From Synechococcus sp. CCY 9618 (GTDB taxonomy: Bacteria > Cyanobacteriota > Cyanobacteriia > PCC-6307 > Cyanobiaceae): a DNA stretch of 64,000 nucleotides. Made by a program: the position numbers and the translations under genes. The DNA is taken from NCBI RefSeq assembly GCF_019038415.1, contig NZ_JAFKRG010000040.1, positions 1 through 64,000 of the forward strand. The letters are read 5' to 3'. How positions within the stretch are numbered: position 1 is the first letter of the stretch; the number at the start of each line of letters is the position of its first letter. Positions 7,881-20,094 of this stretch are shown here, piece after piece. The notes below the pieces were generated by a model, which was given only the letters and a program-made list of their open reading frames with translations, was not told the origin of the DNA and made no database searches.

Positions 7881-10800
7881 TCAGACCGCGAGCACGGCGG
7901 CGTCGCGGTTCCGCTGCTCAGCCTCCCGTTCGCCGGCGCTCCGCCCGTCGGCCTCCGGCAGCTGGGCGGCCATGGCCGTCAGCCATTCGCTCAGCTGCTC
8001 CACCTGCTGGGCAGGGCTGAGGGCCCCCAGCCCCCGTGCCAGCACCTTCGCCGTGCTGCCTGAGCCGCCCTGATACACCAGCCTGCCGTGCAGGTGCTGG
8101 GGCAGGCCCTGGCGCAGGCGCCGGAAGGCGGGCTCCTCCATGGGCGTCTCCAGGGCGATGTTGGGCTTCTCCGGCTTGATGCGCGAGAAGCCGCAGCGGC
8201 GCGCCAGCAGCTTCAGTTCCATCAGCTGCAGCAGACTCTGCACCGGGGCGGGGATGGGGCCGTAGCGATCGGTCCAACCGGCGGCCAGCTCCACCAGGGC
8301 ACCCTTGCCGTCGCAGTCGGCGGCGGCCCGGTAGGCGGCCATCTTCTCGTCGGCCTCGGTGATCCAGTCGGCAGGAATGAAGGCCGTGACCGGCAGATCG
8401 ATCTGGGTCTCGTCCACCGCCGGGATGTCCTGGCCCTGGATCTCCGCCAGGCACTCCTGCAGCATCTCCATGTAGAGGTCGAAGCCGATGGCCTCCATCT
8501 GGCCGCTCTGCTCCACCCCCAGCAGGTTGCCCACACCGCGGATCTCCATGTCGCGCATGGCCAGCTGGTAGCCGGAGCCCAGCTGGGCGAACTCCTGGAT
8601 CGCCCGCAGCCGCTGGCGGGCCGCCTCGCTCAGGGAGGCATCGCCGGGATAGAAGAGCCAGGCGTGGGCCTGGATGCCGCTGCGGCCCACCCGACCCCGC
8701 AGCTGGTAGAGCTGGGCCAGGCCGAAGCGGTGGGCATCCTCCACCAGGATCGTGTTCACCCGTGGGATGTCGAGGCCCGATTCGATGATGGTGGTGCAGA
8801 GCATCACGTCGGCCTCACCGGCGTTGAAGGCCACCATGGCGCTCTCCAGCTCCCCCTCCGGCATCTGGCCGTGGGCCACCTGCAGCTTCAGCCCCGGCAG
8901 CATGGCCCGCAGCTGGCCCGCCACTTCCTCGATCCCCTCCACCCGCGGCACCACGTAGAACACCTGGCCGCCGCGGTCGAGCTCCTGGCGGATGGCGCTG
9001 CGCACCGCCTCCTCATCGAGGCTGGCCAGGTGGGTCTTGATCGGCCGCCGCAGCGGCGGCGGTGTGGTGATCAGGCTCATCTCCCGCACCCCCGAGAGGC
9101 TCATGTACAGGGTGCGGGGGATGGGCGTTGCCGAGAGGGTCAGGACGTCCACATCCTTCCTGAGCGCCTTGATCTTCTCCTTCTGATTCACCCCGAAACG
9201 CTGTTCCTCGTCCACCACCAGCAGCCCAAGGTCGCGGAAGCCGGTGCCCTTGCCCAGCAGCTGGTGGGTGCCCACCACCACGTCGGTGGCACCGCTGGCC
9301 AGCCCCTCAAGGATCGCCCTGCGCTCACTGGCGGTGCGGAAGCGGTTGAGCAGGGCCACCTTGAGCGGATAGGGGGCGAAGCGCTCGCTGAGGGTGCGCC
9401 AGTGCTGCTGGGCCAGCACGGTGGTGGGGGCCAGCAGGGCACATTGGCGGCCGGCCGTGACGGCCTTGAAGATGGCCCGGATCGCCACCTCGGTCTTGCC
9501 GAAGCCCACGTCGCCGCAGACCAGCCGGTCCATGGGCTGGGACCGCTCCATATCACGCTTCACCTCCACGATCGCCTTGAGCTGGTCGGGGGTGGGGTCG
9601 TAGGGGAAGGAATCCTCCAGTTCGCTCTGCCAGGGGCCATCTGGGGGAAAGGCAAAGCCCGGGGCCTGGTGGCGCTCGGCGTAGAGCTTGACCAGATCGG
9701 TGGCTACCTTCGCCACCGCCTTGCGGGCCCGCTCCTTGGCCTTGGTCCAGGCCGTGCCGCCCATGCGGTTGAGCTCCGGCGGGCTGTCGCTGCTGGCCCG
9801 GTAACGGCCCAGGCTGCCCAGCTGGTCGGCGGCCACCCGCAGCAGGCCATCGGCGTACTGCACCACCAGGTAATCGCGGGACTCACCGCCGAGGGCCAGC
9901 TTCTCCAGTTTCAGGAAGCGGCCGATGCCGTGGTTGCGGTGCACCACGAAATCACCGGGCAGCATCTTGCCCGGATCCACCGTGCGGCTGGCCGCCTTGC
10001 GGCGACGGCGGACGTAGCCGCTGGACGCCAGGCTGTGCTGACCGAAGATCTCCCGGTCGGTGAACAGCACCAGCTTCCAGGCCGGCAGCTGGAACCCCTC
10101 CAGCTCGGCGGTGCCGCGCAACTTCAGGGCCACCGGGGTGGCCTGCTCCACCAGCCGCTCAATGGCCGGAAAATCGCGGGCATTGGGCACGAAACGGGTG
10201 ACGCAGTCGTGCTCCTCCAGCAACGCCACCGCCCGCGAGGGCTGGGCGGACACGATCCAGAGCTTGGCCTTCTCGCGCAGATGCCCCTTGATCTGATCGG
10301 CCAGGCGGCCGAACTGGTTGGGATGGGCCGGCACCGGCCGGCTGGCCAGGTCGAGGGCGTTGGGATGGCTGTCGCTCTCGTGCAGCTCCTCCAGATCGAA
10401 GCCGGTGAAGGCTTCCACCTCCGCCAGGGCCTTGGCGATGGGCCGGTGCAGCAGCCCCGGCAGGGGAAGAGGCGCAGCAGCGCCCTCGGCAGGGGCATTC
10501 ACCACGTCGCGGTGATGCTCAGCCGCATGGTCGAACCACTGCTGGCCATGGGCGAGGCACTGGCGCCGCCCGTCGACCGCCACCAGGGTGCCGCCGGGCA
10601 GGTAATCGAGCAGGGAGGCCGGCCGTTCCCAGGCCAGGCCCATCAGCCGCCGCATGCCCTCGGGGGTGCCGCCCTCCAGCAGGAGGTCAAGGGCGTCAGG
10701 CTCCAGCAGCCGCTCCAGCCCATCGGGTATCCGCTGCCGCAGGGCCTCGGCCACCAGCGGCCCATAGCTGGTGGGGGTGAGGCGCACCTTCTCCACCACG

Positions 10801-11474
10801 TCGAGGGAGCGCTGGCTGGCGGGATCGAACTCCCGCAGCTTCTCCAGATCCTCGCCGAACAGCTCCAGCCGCACCGGCAGTTCGGCGCTGACCGGGAAGA
10901 CATCGACGATGTCGCCCCGGCGACTCCAGGTGCCCTCCTGCTCGATCGTCGGCACCCGCTCGTAGCCCAGTCCCGCCAGGGTGAGGGCCAGATCCTCGAG
11001 GTCGATCCGATCCCCCTTGCGGAGGGTGAGGCAGCGTTCGGCCAGCACAGGGGGCGGTGGCAGGTGGGGCTGCAGGGCCCGTTCGGTGGCCACCACGGCG
11101 AAGCGGCCAGGGGATCCAATCGCGCCATCTCCGGCTCCCTCCACCAGCTCAGCGAGCACCTGAAGCTGGCCCCAGGTGATCTCCGTGGTGGGGTCGAAGG
11201 GCTCGTAGGGGGAGCCCTCGCTGGTGGGGTAGAGCTGGCAGAGGGGCCAGCCCATCAGCTCCAGCAGGGAAGCCCAGCGTCCCGCTTCCTCCAGGCTGGG
11301 CACGATCACCAGCAGAGGGGCCTCGTCGACGCCCGCCAGGGCACTGGCCACCAGTGCCCTGGCGGGCCGCCCCGCTCCGCTCAGCCGCAGACGCTCGGGC
11401 CGCAAGCAGCGCGCCCTCACCTCTGCGGTGAGGGTGGCGGCCTGCAGCTGGCGCACCAGGGCGTGGAGGGGCAT
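7881..11474 (-). CDS. mfd: transcription-repair coupling factor
   Basis: Large ATP-dependent translocase (1197 residues) that dislodges RNA polymerase stalled at DNA damage and recruits UvrA. N-terminal UvrB-homology part ([10 protein letters not shown]), an RNA-polymerase-interaction Tudor-like domain ([12 protein letters not shown]), the helicase core with [12 protein letters not shown] (Walker A), [22 protein letters not shown] (DEEQ box), [11 protein letters not shown] and QLRGRVGRS, then the C-terminal D7 domain. The frame extends upstream to 11594, but the ATG at 11474 ([11 protein letters not shown]) is the natural start. The long antisense frame opposite it is spurious. Upstream neighbour is divergent. 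Confidence 0.96.
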   Translation of the reverse strand: MPLHALVRQLQAATLTAEVRARCLRPERLRLSGAGRPARALVASALAGVDEAPLLVIVPSLEEAGRWASLLELMGWPLCQLYPTSEGSPYEPFDPTTEITWGQLQVLAELVEGAGDGAIGSPGRFAVVATERALQPHLPPPPVLAERCLTLRKGDRIDLEDLALTLAGLGYERVPTIEQEGTWSRRGDIVDVFPVSAELPVRLELFGEDLEKLREFDPASQRSLDVVEKVRLTPTSYGPLVAEALRQRIPDGLERLLEPDALDLLLEGGTPEGMRRLMGLAWERPASLLDYLPGGTLVAVDGRRQCLAHGQQWFDHAAEHHRDVVNAPAEGAAAPLPLPGLLHRPIAKALAEVEAFTGFDLEELHESDSHPNALDLASRPVPAHPNQFGRLADQIKGHLREKAKLWIVSAQPSRAVALLEEHDCVTRFVPNARDFPAIERLVEQATPVALKLRGTAELEGFQLPAWKLVLFTDREIFGQHSLASSGYVRRRRKAASRTVDPGKMLPGDFVVHRNHGIGRFLKLEKLALGGESRDYLVVQYADGLLRVAADQLGSLGRYRASSDSPPELNRMGGTAWTKAKERARKAVAKVATDLVKLYAERHQAPGFAFPPDGPWQSELEDSFPYDPTPDQLKAIVEVKRDMERSQPMDRLVCGDVGFGKTEVAIRAIFKAVTAGRQCALLAPTTVLAQQHWRTLSERFAPYPLKVALLNRFRTASERRAILEGLASGATDVVVGTHQLLGKGTGFRDLGLLVVDEEQRFGVNQKEKIKALRKDVDVLTLSATPIPRTLYMSLSGVREMSLITTPPPLRRPIKTHLASLDEEAVRSAIRQELDRGGQVFYVVPRVEGIEEVAGQLRAMLPGLKLQVAHGQMPEGELESAMVAFNAGEADVMLCTTIIESGLDIPRVNTILVEDAHRFGLAQLYQLRGRVGRSGIQAHAWLFYPGDASLSEAARQRLRAIQEFAQLGSGYQLAMRDMEIRGVGNLLGVEQSGQMEAIGFDLYMEMLQECLAEIQGQDIPAVDETQIDLPVTAFIPADWITEADEKMAAYRAAADCDGKGALVELAAGWTDRYGPIPAPVQSLLQLMELKLLARRCGFSRIKPEKPNIALETPMEEPAFRRLRQGLPQHLHGRLVYQGGSGSTAKVLARGLGALSPAQQVEQLSEWLTAMAAQLPEADGRSAGEREAEQRNRDAAVLAV

Positions 11475-11617
11475 CGGGACGCAGGAATGAACGGGAAGCG
11501 ATCCTCGCAACCGCCGGAGCCGGTTGCGGATCCGCCGACGATTCGAGCCGCCTGCGGGACCCCCGGCTGTCCATCGGCCGACGGAAGCCTTCATGCTGGG
11601 GTCAGGTTCGTTCGTCG

Positions 11618-12499
11618 ATGGCCCGCTTCCGCTGCACCACCTGCCGAGGTCTGCCCCTGCGGCTGCACCAGCCCTTCACGGGTCTGCCCCGCTGCGGGCG
11701 CTGCGGGGGCCTGCTGGACAGCGAGCGCCGCCGGCGCACCCCCTGGGGCCTGGCCGCCGGCGTTTCCGCCCTGGTGCTGGGCCTGGCGGCCTTCCCGGGG
11801 CTGCTGGATCGGGCAGGTTCCCTGCCCCGCCAGGCGCCGCTGGTCACCAGCCGGATCCTGGATCACTTCGAAGCGCCACCCGATCCCCGGCTGCGGCCGA
11901 TGGCCCTGCTGGAGGGGGGGCTGATCGAGAGCCTCCAGGAGGCCGACCGTCAGTGGATTCCCACCACTGAACCTCTGCCGGGAGGCGGCATCCGTTTTCT
12001 CTATCGGCGCCGGGCCGGGGATCCCGAGCTCACGGTGCCCCAGCTGCAGGCCCTGATCCAGAACCCGCCGGATCACGACAGGGAGCGTCGGGCCATCAGC
12101 GACCTGCTGCGCACCTTGGAGCAGGCCGGGGTCCAGGTTCAGATGGTGGAACCCAGAAAAACCGGCGCGGCCGGGGAATGGGACCACGGAGCCCGCACCC
12201 TGCGGATCAAGCCGGCGGTGGTGGCGAAGGGCTCGGTGGACTTCGCCCAGGTGCTCAACCATGAGGCGATTCACGTGGCCCAGAGCTGCGCGGCCGGTGG
12301 CCTGCGCGCCGTTCCCAGAGAGCTGGGGCTGAGCCAGGCGGTGGCCCCCGAGCTGCGGATGCACCTGGATGACCCCCTCTACGCCGGAGCCTCCGCGACG
12401 GAGAAGACGCTGGAACGGGAGGCCTATGCCAACCAGCAGCAGCTCGAGATCGGCGCTTCCCTGGTGCGGGCCCACTGCCGGCTGCGCAGCCAGGGCTGA
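11618..12499 (+). CDS. zinc-ribbon, membrane-anchored putative metallopeptidase (HExxH)
   Basis: 293-residue protein of unknown name. Residues 6-29 hold two CxxC pairs (CTTC and CGRC), a zinc ribbon. Residues 43-62 form one transmembrane helix. A long outer or periplasmic domain contains [11 protein letters not shown] (HExxH at 215-219, a zincin active-site motif), and EREAY (Glu268) is a candidate third metal ligand. No known peptidase family was recognised. It is divergent from mfd and converges with gap. The N-terminal ribbon plus single-helix layout implies a cytoplasmic zinc domain and an extracytoplasmic catalytic domain, but orientation is inferred. Confidence 0.7.
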   Translation: MARFRCTTCRGLPLRLHQPFTGLPRCGRCGGLLDSERRRRTPWGLAAGVSALVLGLAAFPGLLDRAGSLPRQAPLVTSRILDHFEAPPDPRLRPMALLEGGLIESLQEADRQWIPTTEPLPGGGIRFLYRRRAGDPELTVPQLQALIQNPPDHDRERRAISDLLRTLEQAGVQVQMVEPRKTGAAGEWDHGARTLRIKPAVVAKGSVDFAQVLNHEAIHVAQSCAAGGLRAVPRELGLSQAVAPELRMHLDDPLYAGASATEKTLEREAYANQQQLEIGASLVRAHCRLRSQG

Positions 12500-12533
12500 A
12501 TCAGCGGCGACCCGGGGACGTGGGCGGCGCGGC

Positions 12534-14722
<2,189 letters not shown>

Positions 14723-15299
14723 CCCCCGGAGCTGCGACTCACAGTGCTTGTAAACACCTGAATCAACCCCTGAGCATGAGCACGGAAAGGATACTGACCC
14801 TTTTCAGCAGCAGTGCAGACAGCAGGCAAGAAGATGCAATGTCAGGGAGTTTCAAGGCAGGCGTATCAACCATACTTCTCTCTCACTTCAGCCTGGCAAC
14901 GGCCAGAACAGCAAAGTAGCCAGGCACACTTAACTCAGTGGGAAACAAGGCTTCCGGCGGTCGTTAGTTGTGTAGTGCCACCAGGTTGCCGATAGATCGA
15001 ATATGTTTCCACTGTTCACCGAAAAGTTTTTAAGACCAGTCTGCGGTTGTCTACAAGAGGGTTGGATCAACCTTCTAAAGGACACCTTGAGCCAGCACTG
15101 ATCAGGCCCGTCAAAGGCCTATTGCCTGGGCGAGACCCTTTCGGTCGAGGCACGGGCGGGAATCGTCCCAACCGTTGTGATGCAAGGACACCACCGCACC
15201 CTCCGTGCGGCTGAGGGTGCAGGCCCTCGGTTAGATCGGGGCTGCGGCTGGGGGAGTCATGGTTTTACTGGAATCGGGGAGGGCCTCAAGGCCCATCGC
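14723..15299. other. non-coding stretch between pseudogenes
   Basis: No credible gene, RNA or repeat was seen. The sequence is less GC-rich than its surroundings and lies between the gap remnant and decayed secreted-protein copy A. It may hold further unrecognisable debris of the duplicated gap gene. Confidence 0.5.
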
Positions 15300-15529
15300 C
15301 ACCAATTGTGTGTCGTCACCTCAAAGGCCGGAAGCACCACCTTGCCTGCGCACTGTCACCTCACGGTCGCGACACCATAGGTGGATTCGCGGCGAAGCCA
15401 GGTAGCGAGGCAAGCGCCATTGATGAGATCGCTGTTGCCCACCACTTCAATAAGCTCGCTCCCATAGGAGATGCACAGGACCGAGAGGCCGACGGGGCAG
15501 AGGCCCTAGATGCCAATCCCGGTGGCCAC
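15300..15529 (-). pseudogene. remnant of a second gap gene
   Basis: Reading from a GTG at 15527-15529, the frame gives VATGIGI, a stop, then GLCPVGLSVLCISYGSELIE and VVGNSDLINGACLATWLRR. This aligns residue for residue, without gaps, with the N-terminus of the intact gap gene ([20 protein letters not shown], then [19 protein letters not shown]). After a deletion of about 60 residues it resumes as CAGKVVLPAFEVTTHN, matching [15 protein letters not shown]. The glycine-rich nucleotide-binding loop and the catalytic Cys are destroyed or missing. The ribosome-binding region before the GTG is also recognisably similar to that of the intact gap. It follows the intact secreted-protein gene. Confidence 0.85.
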
Positions 15530-15726
15530 CGCCACCACTCCTTGGGCGAAAGTGGCCACCAAACCGTTGTGTTCACCTGAAATGAACTGGTAGTGAATCA
15601 GTAGACAAGGCTGCTGAAATCAAACCGAAAAATAGAAATGATGCGATAGACTAAAAAAATAAAAAAGACAGTCCAGGGAAATAAAACTATAACGTTAGAT
15701 CAGGAAGGGGTTTCTATTCGCATGTG

Positions 15727-16803
15727 TCAAGCAAGAAGCGATTGCTTCGACTGCTTCAAGCGTCTGCGCAGTCGCCGGCTCCATCCAAAAGCGGCCGCTC
15801 CACCAAGTAAGGGAACAGGGCCAGGAACCGGAACTCTGCGAAGGAGTGTGGGATTGAGGGGCTTGCCATTGATAACAGCATTAACTTGATTTTTACCGTT
15901 GCTGCTTCCAAAAGTAATGGCAGACCCGTTGTTGATAACGATCAGCGACCCCGTGATTCTGGAAGGATTATCATTCGCGCTTCGATTAAGTGTTGCCGTA
16001 CCCCCACCCGTCAAGAGAAAAGTACCAAAAACATCAGATCCGGACAGGGCGAGATTTGACCCTGGTTGGGCGAAATTGAAAATGATCTTGGATGGATCCA
16101 CATCTCCTTGTATACTCCAGTCCGTATTAGAAAGGTTCAGAGTCGAGGGCATGTTAAAGACATAATATTCTCTTGCTGAACCTTGAAAGTTAAGATCAAC
16201 ATTATTGCTTACACTGGAAACATTGTAAAAATTGATTCCACCAGTTAGCGGTAGGGCTCCACCAATATTAAGCGCGCCAGTCAGATTGATAGTTTTGTAA
16301 CTGCAAGAAGTAAGAGCAGTACAATTGGTCGCATTAATTCCTGATATATAGCTAGCTACGCTTAAGGCATCGGCTTGAGCTTTGGTCGTCCAAGCATTGT
16401 CGATCTGGGTCGTTCCAGGTCCATTCGTGACAGTTGCTGAATCAGACCTGTAGATCTGGTTCGCCGTGACAGAACCAGCGTTAATGTTTGAACTTCCCCC
16501 GACAAGAACATTTCCATTCCCCGGCTGGGCAACCGTAGGAGTGCTCACACTGCAGCTTTGTGGAACGGAAGCCGTACTCCCGCCATTGATCTGGTTTGGT
16601 GAATTTGGGCTGGTGCCCAAGCTGGATACAACGGATGAGGATGTGATGTTCACCAATCCAAATCCCGCGGCGCAGCCCAGATTCAATCCATTGGCTTGCG
16701 CTTCATTCGCCCTTGCCGGGAGGGTCGTGGCCAGTGCCATCATCAAGGAACCACCAAGGCCGCAAGCAAGAGCGAAAGAAGTGCTCCAGCGATCAGACGA
16801 CAA
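15727..16803 (-). CDS. secreted protein with PEP-CTERM-like C-terminal sorting signal
   Basis: About 358 residues from a TTG at 16803, giving a clear signal peptide (basic start, LACGLGGSLMMALATTL, cleavage after PARA); an upstream GTG at 16890 is possible. The mature part is rich in Asn, Ser, Thr and Gly with Cys pairs, and beta-solenoid-like segments (GNGNVLVGGSSNINAG, KIIFNFAQPGSNLALSG, GSLIVINNGSAITFG) recall choice-of-anchor-A or ice-binding-like extracellular domains. It ends VPGPVPLLGGAAAFGWSRR plus LRRRLK: a proline motif, a hydrophobic helix and an Arg-rich tail, the plan of exosortase substrates. Lower GC than neighbours. Two decayed copies flank it. Probably an extracellular adhesion or matrix protein; function not known. 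Confidence 0.75.
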   Translation of the reverse strand: MSSDRWSTSFALACGLGGSLMMALATTLPARANEAQANGLNLGCAAGFGLVNITSSSVVSSLGTSPNSPNQINGGSTASVPQSCSVSTPTVAQPGNGNVLVGGSSNINAGSVTANQIYRSDSATVTNGPGTTQIDNAWTTKAQADALSVASYISGINATNCTALTSCSYKTINLTGALNIGGALPLTGGINFYNVSSVSNNVDLNFQGSAREYYVFNMPSTLNLSNTDWSIQGDVDPSKIIFNFAQPGSNLALSGSDVFGTFLLTGGGTATLNRSANDNPSRITGSLIVINNGSAITFGSSNGKNQVNAVINGKPLNPTLLRRVPVPGPVPLLGGAAAFGWSRRLRRRLKQSKQSLLA

Positions 16804-17239
16804 GCTGGGCCTGATGTCATGGGACCTGCCACAGGCCTGACCTTCTTGAGAGGTCGGAACCTGGATTGCGCTCGACCCTGCGCTCACCACAAAAACTCAC
16901 TCATTTCCCAGAATCTTACCAGCCTCGACGGCTGTTGTCCCTCCACCCTTCAGCCACCTCCCCGGTCCGTCCCAGAAAGTCCCTGCAGCGGAGGGGTTCT
17001 GGGGCCTGGCAGGAGCAGAATTGCTGCAGAAAGACAAGTTCGCCAGGTTGTCAGCAGACGCTCATGGTTCCTTCCCCGGAGCCCCCGGCGGGGTTCCTGC
17101 ATTCCTTTGACGGCTGATGGCCAACTCCGGAATGGCCTGAAGCCACCCTCACCCCGGGCAATCAGATGGCAAAAGCCGCCGGAGACCATTGCGCTGTTGC
17201 CGCGGGCAGCGGCCCCGGACCTTCCTGAGCAAGGAGAGG
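16804..17239. other. upstream region of the secreted-protein gene
   Basis: No protein gene recognised. It contains the alternative GTG start (16890) and presumably the promoter of the minus-strand secreted-protein gene, plus the far end of decayed copy C. No gap remnant was found here, in contrast to the segments downstream of the other two copies. Confidence 0.4.
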
Positions 17240-18110
17240 TTCAACGGGGCCCCGGCAGTCCTGGATCCTTGAACGGACTGGAGAGGTTTGCCGTTCTCAA
17301 TCACGATCAGGGGGCCGGGGTTGTCAAGGTTGCTCAGGCCGCGGCCGCGCCATGGGTGACGAGAACCCTGCCGTAGGTGCAGGAACCTCCGAAGGCCTCA
17401 AACACATTGCCGATGCCGGCAGTCGCGCTGTTAGTGAAGAGGATGTGGGAAGGATGCACGTTCGCCTAACGGGTCCAGGATTGGTTCCTCGAGCGACCAC
17501 TGGTCAGGTTGACGACGAGGTCGTCATAGGCGCTGCCATTGATGGTCATGGCAAGATTGTTCTGAACAACTGCGACCTGAAAGACATTCAGCCCTCCCTG
17601 GCCCGTGATCCTCTGGCTTCTCAGGGTGCCGATGGTGTTGCAGCAGCGGCTTTTGGACGCATTGCAGTTGTTGGCGGCGGTGCCGGCACTGCCATGGATC
17701 GACTTGTTTAGCTGGCAAGTCTGATGGCCTCCAGGCGGCCTGGGTGGTCCATTGATTATTGATGACAGCCAAAATCGGCGCACTGTTGCTGATGGCTTGC
17801 TGAACGCTTAGATCCCTATGGAACACAGGGTTGCCAGCCCCTGTTGCCCACATCCAAGGCGAACGAGACATTTCCCCACCACCAGCACACCTCCGTTGCC
17901 AGGCAGAGCCGCCACCGGATTGCTGACGCTGGAGTTGGCCAGCACGGCGGCGGCCAGTGGAGATCCAGTACAGAGTGAGGTTCGCGGACTGATCTGCCCT
18001 GAGGGCCCGGGCGCCGGCAAGCCTCAGTGCGGACGCGCCCCAGGGACAAGGGCTTCCAAGGCCCGGGGAAGGACAGAGGGCAGGAGAGAGCTCCGACGAC
18101 TTCTCTGCTT
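17240..18110 (-). pseudogene. decayed copy C of the PEP-CTERM-like secreted protein
   Basis: Fragments in several minus-strand frames match the intact neighbour in order: NPVAALPGNGGVLVVGK (about 17900) against PTVAQPGNGNVLVGG; INNQWTTQAAW (17740) against IDNAWTTKAQA; TIGTLRSQRITGQGGLNVFQ (17600) against TINLTGALNI to INFYN; LAMTINGSAYDDLVVNL (17530) against LNFQGSAREYYVFNM; VFEAFGGSCTYGRVLVTHGA (17380) against DVFGTFLLTGGG; and PLIVIENGKPLQ (17300). Frameshifts and stops break it. No signal peptide or sorting tail is clearly left, and identity is lower than for copy A, so this copy may have diverged before it decayed. Confidence 0.75.
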
Positions 18111-18295
18111 CATCAGCGCAGTTCATGCAGGCATTAAGCTGCATTCAGCTTTTTTTCAACTTTCTCCCCAGCTCCTTTCAGGTCATCCAGCCGGATCCTG
18201 GCCGGAGCACGGATCGCCTGCTTGCTCAAGCGGCCCCTGCCCCACGGCAACAGACTGACCCAGCGAAGGTCGTCCCTCCCTGCCAAGCCTCCCCT

Positions 18296-19261
18296 ATGAA
18301 CCTGCATGAGCCGGAGCCCGGCCTGCGCCGGGTCAACACCGCCGATTTCCTCTCCCTGATCGCCCTGGCCCTGTTCGTCACCTATGGGGTGACGGTGCTG
18401 AACACGATCCTGCCGCTGGCGATCCTGCAGCCGGCCTGGCTGGTCACCCTGATCAGCGCCCTCCTCGACAGTTCTCCTCTGGCCCTGCTGGGCCTTGGAC
18501 TGGTCCATCTGGTGGCCTATCTGGAGCCGGACGACGTCCAGGTTCAGGAGCGCCGTGATGCCGTGGCCCGCTGGGCCATCGCGGCCGTGGTCGGTTTTGT
18601 GCTGCTGCTGCCCCTGCAGACCGCTTCCGCCGTCCAGGGCTTCGATCTGGTGGCCCGCAGCCAGAGCAGCGCCCTGAAGGTGGCCACCGAACGGGCCGAG
18701 GAGTTCCGCCGGGCCATCGACGGTGCCAGCTCCGTGGCAGACCTTCAGGAAAGGATCGCCAGCCTGCAGGGCCCGGGACTCCGGCTGACGGAAAGCACCT
18801 CGCAGTCGCTGCCCGAGCTCAAGAAGGTGCTGGTCGAGCGCCTGGATGAGTCGGTGAGGAGCTCCACGGCGATCATCACCTCCCCCTGGAATCCCAACCT
18901 CTGGGCCATCGTCCAGCGCACCCTTCGCATCTTCATCCTCACGGTGATCTACGGCCTGGCCTTCGCCGCCGGCAGCCAGCGCCGGAACTCCGATCTCTCC
19001 CTGTTGAGGGAAAATCAGATGCGCTGGGACGTCCACTGGGCCCAGCGAGGCGAACGCCGCCGGGAGCGGCTCGAGAGCAGGCGGCGGCACCGGGAGCTTC
19101 AGGAGCAGGAGGAGATGGAGGCCCGCGCCCAGGCGATGCGGCAGGACAGCGCGGAGGCGGAGGAGGGCCCCGGTCTCAGGGTGCCTCCCCCGCGGGGTCT
19201 TCCCGCAGACATCGACTATTTCCACCAGCTGAGCGTGGAAGAAGAAGAGCGAAAGGATTGA
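18296..19261 (+). CDS. HpsJ-like membrane protein
   Basis: 321 residues from the ATG at 18296. Two N-terminal hydrophobic helices (FLSLIALALFVTYGVTVL and SSPLALLGLGLVHLVAYL), a third (AIAAVVGFVLLLPLQTA), an extracytoplasmic helical segment (about residues 115-205) and a fourth helix (IFILTVIYGLAFAAGSQ). The C-terminal tail is highly charged and coiled-coil-like (RRERLESRRRHRELQEQEEM). The layout resembles the HpsJ family, known from hormogonium polysaccharide secretion and from cyanoexosortase-associated loci. The neighbouring exosortase-like substrates fit that link. Family assignment is by overall pattern and is moderately certain. Confidence 0.6.
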   Translation: MNLHEPEPGLRRVNTADFLSLIALALFVTYGVTVLNTILPLAILQPAWLVTLISALLDSSPLALLGLGLVHLVAYLEPDDVQVQERRDAVARWAIAAVVGFVLLLPLQTASAVQGFDLVARSQSSALKVATERAEEFRRAIDGASSVADLQERIASLQGPGLRLTESTSQSLPELKKVLVERLDESVRSSTAIITSPWNPNLWAIVQRTLRIFILTVIYGLAFAAGSQRRNSDLSLLRENQMRWDVHWAQRGERRRERLESRRRHRELQEQEEMEARAQAMRQDSAEAEEGPGLRVPPPRGLPADIDYFHQLSVEEEERKD

Positions 19262-19282
19262 TCCGGACCCCCTTGGTCGGCT

Positions 19283-20020
19283 TCAGGTCTCTGCCCCGCC
19301 GGGCGACACCTGCAGGGTTTCCTCCTCCAGCAGCATGTTGAAGCGCAGCAGGTCCGTATCCCTGAGCTGCTGTCTGCTGCTCACTCCCAGATGCTGCTCC
19401 AGGAAGCGGCGCCCACGGCTGCCATCCCAGCCCAGCTGCTGGAGCAGCAGATCGCACTGGCGCAGCAGGTCGCTGCGGCGCAGGGGCACCGGTGCGGTGG
19501 CGGGATCGCATCCCGCCTCGAATCCCTCGAGCAACTGGAGATAGGCCATCAGATCCCCGTAGGCGGTGATGCGGTCACGGCTGGGGTGGCCGAAGCAGCG
19601 CTGCAGATAGAGGGCCTCCCGTTCCCGGTCCCAGCCGAGCCGACGGACCTGCAGATCGAGCCGGGTCAGTTCCGCACTCCAGTCCTGGGGTTCCTCCTCC
19701 GGCGGCGGTGAGGTGGCTGGGGCCGGAACAGGAGCAGGAGCAGGGGCAGGAGCCTGCGAAGGTGCCTGAAGCGCACCAGGAGACTGAGGCGCTGAAGGTG
19801 CCGGCGGCGGCGGCAATGGGGCTGGTGGCTGCGTTCCCACAGGGACTGGAACCGCCGGGCCCAGACGGGCCAGAAGACGGGCCCTGGCACGGTCCTCCGC
19901 CTCCTCGGCGTTGTCCGCTTCCCCCAGGGCACTGCCCAGGAAGCGCTCCCCCTCCCGGGCCGTGACCAGCACCACCCGGCGGCCACCATCGCAGTCGAGG
20001 AGACGGACCTGAAGTTGCAT
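19283..20020 (-). CDS. cyanobacterial conserved protein with Pro/Ala-rich linker
   Basis: 245 residues, function unknown. Residues 1-55 look like a small alpha/beta domain (MQLQVRLLDCDGGRRVVLVT). Residues 56-110 are an extended Pro/Ala linker with repeated PAPAP. The C-terminal 130 residues are a helical domain with two similar units (LQVRRLGWDREREALYLQRC and LLQQLGWDGSRGRRFLEQH), each with the pattern LGWDxxR plus a basic/helical continuation. This looks like an internal duplication, possibly a binding module. No membrane helix or catalytic motif. It converges with the HpsJ-like gene 22 bp away. Confidence 0.65.
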   Translation of the reverse strand: MQLQVRLLDCDGGRRVVLVTAREGERFLGSALGEADNAEEAEDRARARLLARLGPAVPVPVGTQPPAPLPPPPAPSAPQSPGALQAPSQAPAPAPAPVPAPATSPPPEEEPQDWSAELTRLDLQVRRLGWDREREALYLQRCFGHPSRDRITAYGDLMAYLQLLEGFEAGCDPATAPVPLRRSDLLRQCDLLLQQLGWDGSRGRRFLEQHLGVSSRQQLRDTDLLRFNMLLEEETLQVSPGGAET

Positions 20021-20094
20021 GGGAAAAGCTGGACGGGCAGGCGCTCTTCCTAGAGTGGCCCTTTGGCAGCACCACTGCCGGGCGAATCCAAGGG

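Noticed and set aside
8088-11924. 1278-residue plus-strand frame
   Set aside because: It is antisense to mfd, whose helicase motifs are complete; the frame is a GC-rich codon-position artefact.
19700-19860. Simple repeat (GGAGCAGGAGC...)
   Set aside because: It encodes the Pro/Ala linker of the minus-strand gene and is not a separate DNA repeat.
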